From positions 620,001 to 684,000 of the forward strand of contig NZ_BMMB01000002.1 of NCBI RefSeq assembly GCF_014645615.1: a stretch of 64,000 nucleotides of DNA, in the 5' to 3' direction. Below, in pieces: positions 62,675 through 64,000 of this stretch. A model generated the notes under the pieces. That model did not search any database. It saw only the letters and a program-made list of their open reading frames with translations, and had not been told where the DNA came from. The DNA comes from Paenibacillus hunanensis. Its GTDB lineage: Bacteria > Bacillota > Bacilli > Paenibacillales > Paenibacillaceae. The translations under genes were made by a program, and so were the position numbers. The first letter of the stretch is position 1. Every line of letters starts with the position of its first letter.

Positions 62675-64000
62675 ATGACATTCCTGGAGAAACTTATGGC
62701 CTACCGGGATCAGGAAAATGATCTTCATTGGGAAGGAACATTCCTTGATTATCTCCGGCTGGTTCGAGAGCATCCACATATTGCAGGTACAGCGCATGAG
62801 CGTGTGTATCGTATGATTGAAAGTGCAGGCATTATAGAGCTTGGTGACGGACGGCGAGAATATCAATTTTTTAGTCGTACATTATTCGGGCTGGAGGATG
62901 CGATTCAGCTACTGGTGGAGGAATATTTCCGCCCGGCAGCGCAACGTCTGGACGTTCGCAAACGACTACTGCTGCTCATGGGGCCAGTCAGTGGTGGTAA
63001 ATCCACCCTCGTCACGCTGCTCAAGAACGGCTTAGAAAGCTTCACCCGTACACCCGAAGGCGCTGTATATGCGATCCGAGGCTGCCCGATGCAGGAAGAA
63101 CCGCTCCATCTGATCCCGCGCGAGCTACGCGAGGAATTCGGTAAGGAGTATGGCGTTCATATCGAAGGCGATCTATGCCCGGTGTGCCGGATGCGGCTGG
63201 AACAGGAATATGGCGGACGCATCGAGGAAATGCCGATCGAGCGCGTGCTCTTTTCTGAAAGTGGACGCCGCGGGATTGGCACCTTCGCCCCCTCTGATCC
63301 GAAGTCACAGGATATTGCCGATCTGACAGGTAGTATCGACTTCTCGACCATTACGCAATACGGTTCCGAATCCGACCCGCGCGCCTATCGCTTCGATGGC
63401 GAGCTGAACAAGGCGAATCGCGGTCTGATGGAATTTCAGGAAATTTTAAAATGCGATGAGAAGTTCCTCTGGAATCTATTGTCGCTGACGCAGGAAGGTA
63501 ATTTTAAGGCAGGACGCTTCGCCCTCATATCCGCCGATGAATTAATTATCGCCCACACGAACGAAACCGAATATCGCACCTTCATCTCCAACAAAAAGAA
63601 CGAAGCCCTCCACTCTCGCATGATCGTCATGCGTGTTCCCTACAATCTCAAGGTTACCCAGGAAGAACGTATTTATCAGAAGCTAGTTGATGCCTCTGGT
63701 CTGAATAATCAGGTGCATCTGGCACCCGGCGCACTCGGTACAGCGTCTATTTTCACCGTATTGTCCCGTCTCAAGGAATCGAAAAAGCCCGGTATCGATC
63801 CGATCAAAAAAATGACGCTGTACGATGGCGCTCAGGTCGATGGTGTGAAGTCTGGCGAGGTCGACGAGCTACGCCGCGAATATAGCGATGAAGGCATGTC
63901 AGGTGTCGATCCGCGTTATGTGATCAACCGAATCTCCAGCGCGCTCATCAAAGGCAACAAGCCCTGTATTAACGCACTGGATGTACTGCGCTCGCTCAAG
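62675..64000 (+). CDS. prkA: PrkA serine protein kinase, 5' part (runs off the window)
   Basis: Start of the AAA+ protein kinase PrkA, which in Bacillus acts in sporulation and central metabolism. GGGAGG precedes the ATG at 62675. About 442 of the usual ~630 codons are present and open to the window end. The N-terminal region FLEKLMAYRDQEN is followed by the Walker A loop LLMGPVSGGKSTL (near 105-117), ECP-like cysteines CPMQ and CPVC (a possible metal-binding pair), and long conserved stretches (SGRRGIGTFAPSDPKSQD, NRGLMEFQEILKCDEKFLWN, LTQEGNFKAGRFALIS). The kinase C-terminal domain lies beyond the end. PrkA genes are usually followed by yhbH and spoVR; that cannot be checked here. Confidence 0.93.
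   Translation, partial: MTFLEKLMAYRDQENDLHWEGTFLDYLRLVREHPHIAGTAHERVYRMIESAGIIELGDGRREYQFFSRTLFGLEDAIQLLVEEYFRPAAQRLDVRKRLLLLMGPVSGGKSTLVTLLKNGLESFTRTPEGAVYAIRGCPMQEEPLHLIPRELREEFGKEYGVHIEGDLCPVCRMRLEQEYGGRIEEMPIERVLFSESGRRGIGTFAPSDPKSQDIADLTGSIDFSTITQYGSESDPRAYRFDGELNKANRGLMEFQEILKCDEKFLWNLLSLTQEGNFKAGRFALISADELIIAHTNETEYRTFISNKKNEALHSRMIVMRVPYNLKVTQEERIYQKLVDASGLNNQVHLAPGALGTASIFTVLSRLKESKKPGIDPIKKMTLYDGAQVDGVKSGEVDELRREYSDEGMSGVDPRYVINRISSALIKGNKPCINALDVLRSLK

Overview
The window looks like a chromosomal segment of a Paenibacillus-type Firmicute. Supporting signs are base composition near 50% G+C by eye, strong AGGAGG-type ribosome sites, frequent TTG/GTG starts, Gram-positive lipoprotein and secretion signals, YesM/YesN-type two-component proteins, CcpA-type cre sites, PrkA, and abundant carbohydrate-use genes. 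No rRNA, tRNA, phage, insertion sequence or CRISPR array was seen. The genus is an inference from family content. || Layout. 0-5 kb: a secreted GH43 arabinanase with extra C-terminal domains, then a membrane protein and an SH3-NlpC/P60 peptidase. 5-9 kb: two AraC-family regulators and a short pyruvate kinase. 9-14 kb: three tandem soluble PAS-PAS-chemoreceptor proteins. 14-21 kb: an alkyltransferase-like protein with Trp in place of the reactive Cys, a cupin, an AT-rich stretch with hairpins, an HD-GYP protein and a SWIM-SNF2 helicase. 21-26 kb: a membrane protein, alkaline phosphatase, a divergent proline-dehydrogenase-family protein, an AraC regulator and a small lipase. 26-33 kb: a beta-galactosidase downstream of a sugar ABC importer (binding protein and two permeases) with a perfect cre site. 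34-37 kb: a stalk-domain protein, DedA, and intergenic DNA carrying copies of a palindromic repeat. 37-41 kb: a YesN/YesM-type two-component system. 41-48 kb: a LysE exporter, a PAS-GGDEF protein, and a YwqB/YwqA-like pair whose YwqB member lacks its SWIM zinc finger. 48-54 kb: TetR-DoxX, MsrA-LacI, an endonuclease/exonuclease/phosphatase protein and a stand-alone glucose-type IIA protein. 54-64 kb: split ChrA, an M20 amidohydrolase, uridine kinase, a deoxyribonucleotidase, an orphan secreted protein, a 3-hydroxyisobutyrate-dehydrogenase-like enzyme, DUF1304, a secreted beta-helix protein, and the 5' part of prkA. || How the genes work together. The clearest pathway is import of a galactoside or related oligosaccharide (33.4 to 30.2 kb) followed by cytoplasmic beta-galactosidase, under catabolite repression. 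Short GGTA repeats upstream of the binding-protein gene resemble sequence upstream of the two-component operon, which may link them. HD-GYP and GGDEF proteins point to c-di-GMP turnover. Uridine kinase and the deoxyribonucleotidase are neighbours in pyrimidine nucleotide metabolism. || The most interesting features are a three-copy palindromic repeat family of about 122 bp (about 200 bp in one expanded copy), the six-PAS tandem receptor cluster, the SWIM-less YwqB homologue, the Trp-type alkyltransferase-like protein, and a membrane protein whose first helix lies upstream of any normal start codon.
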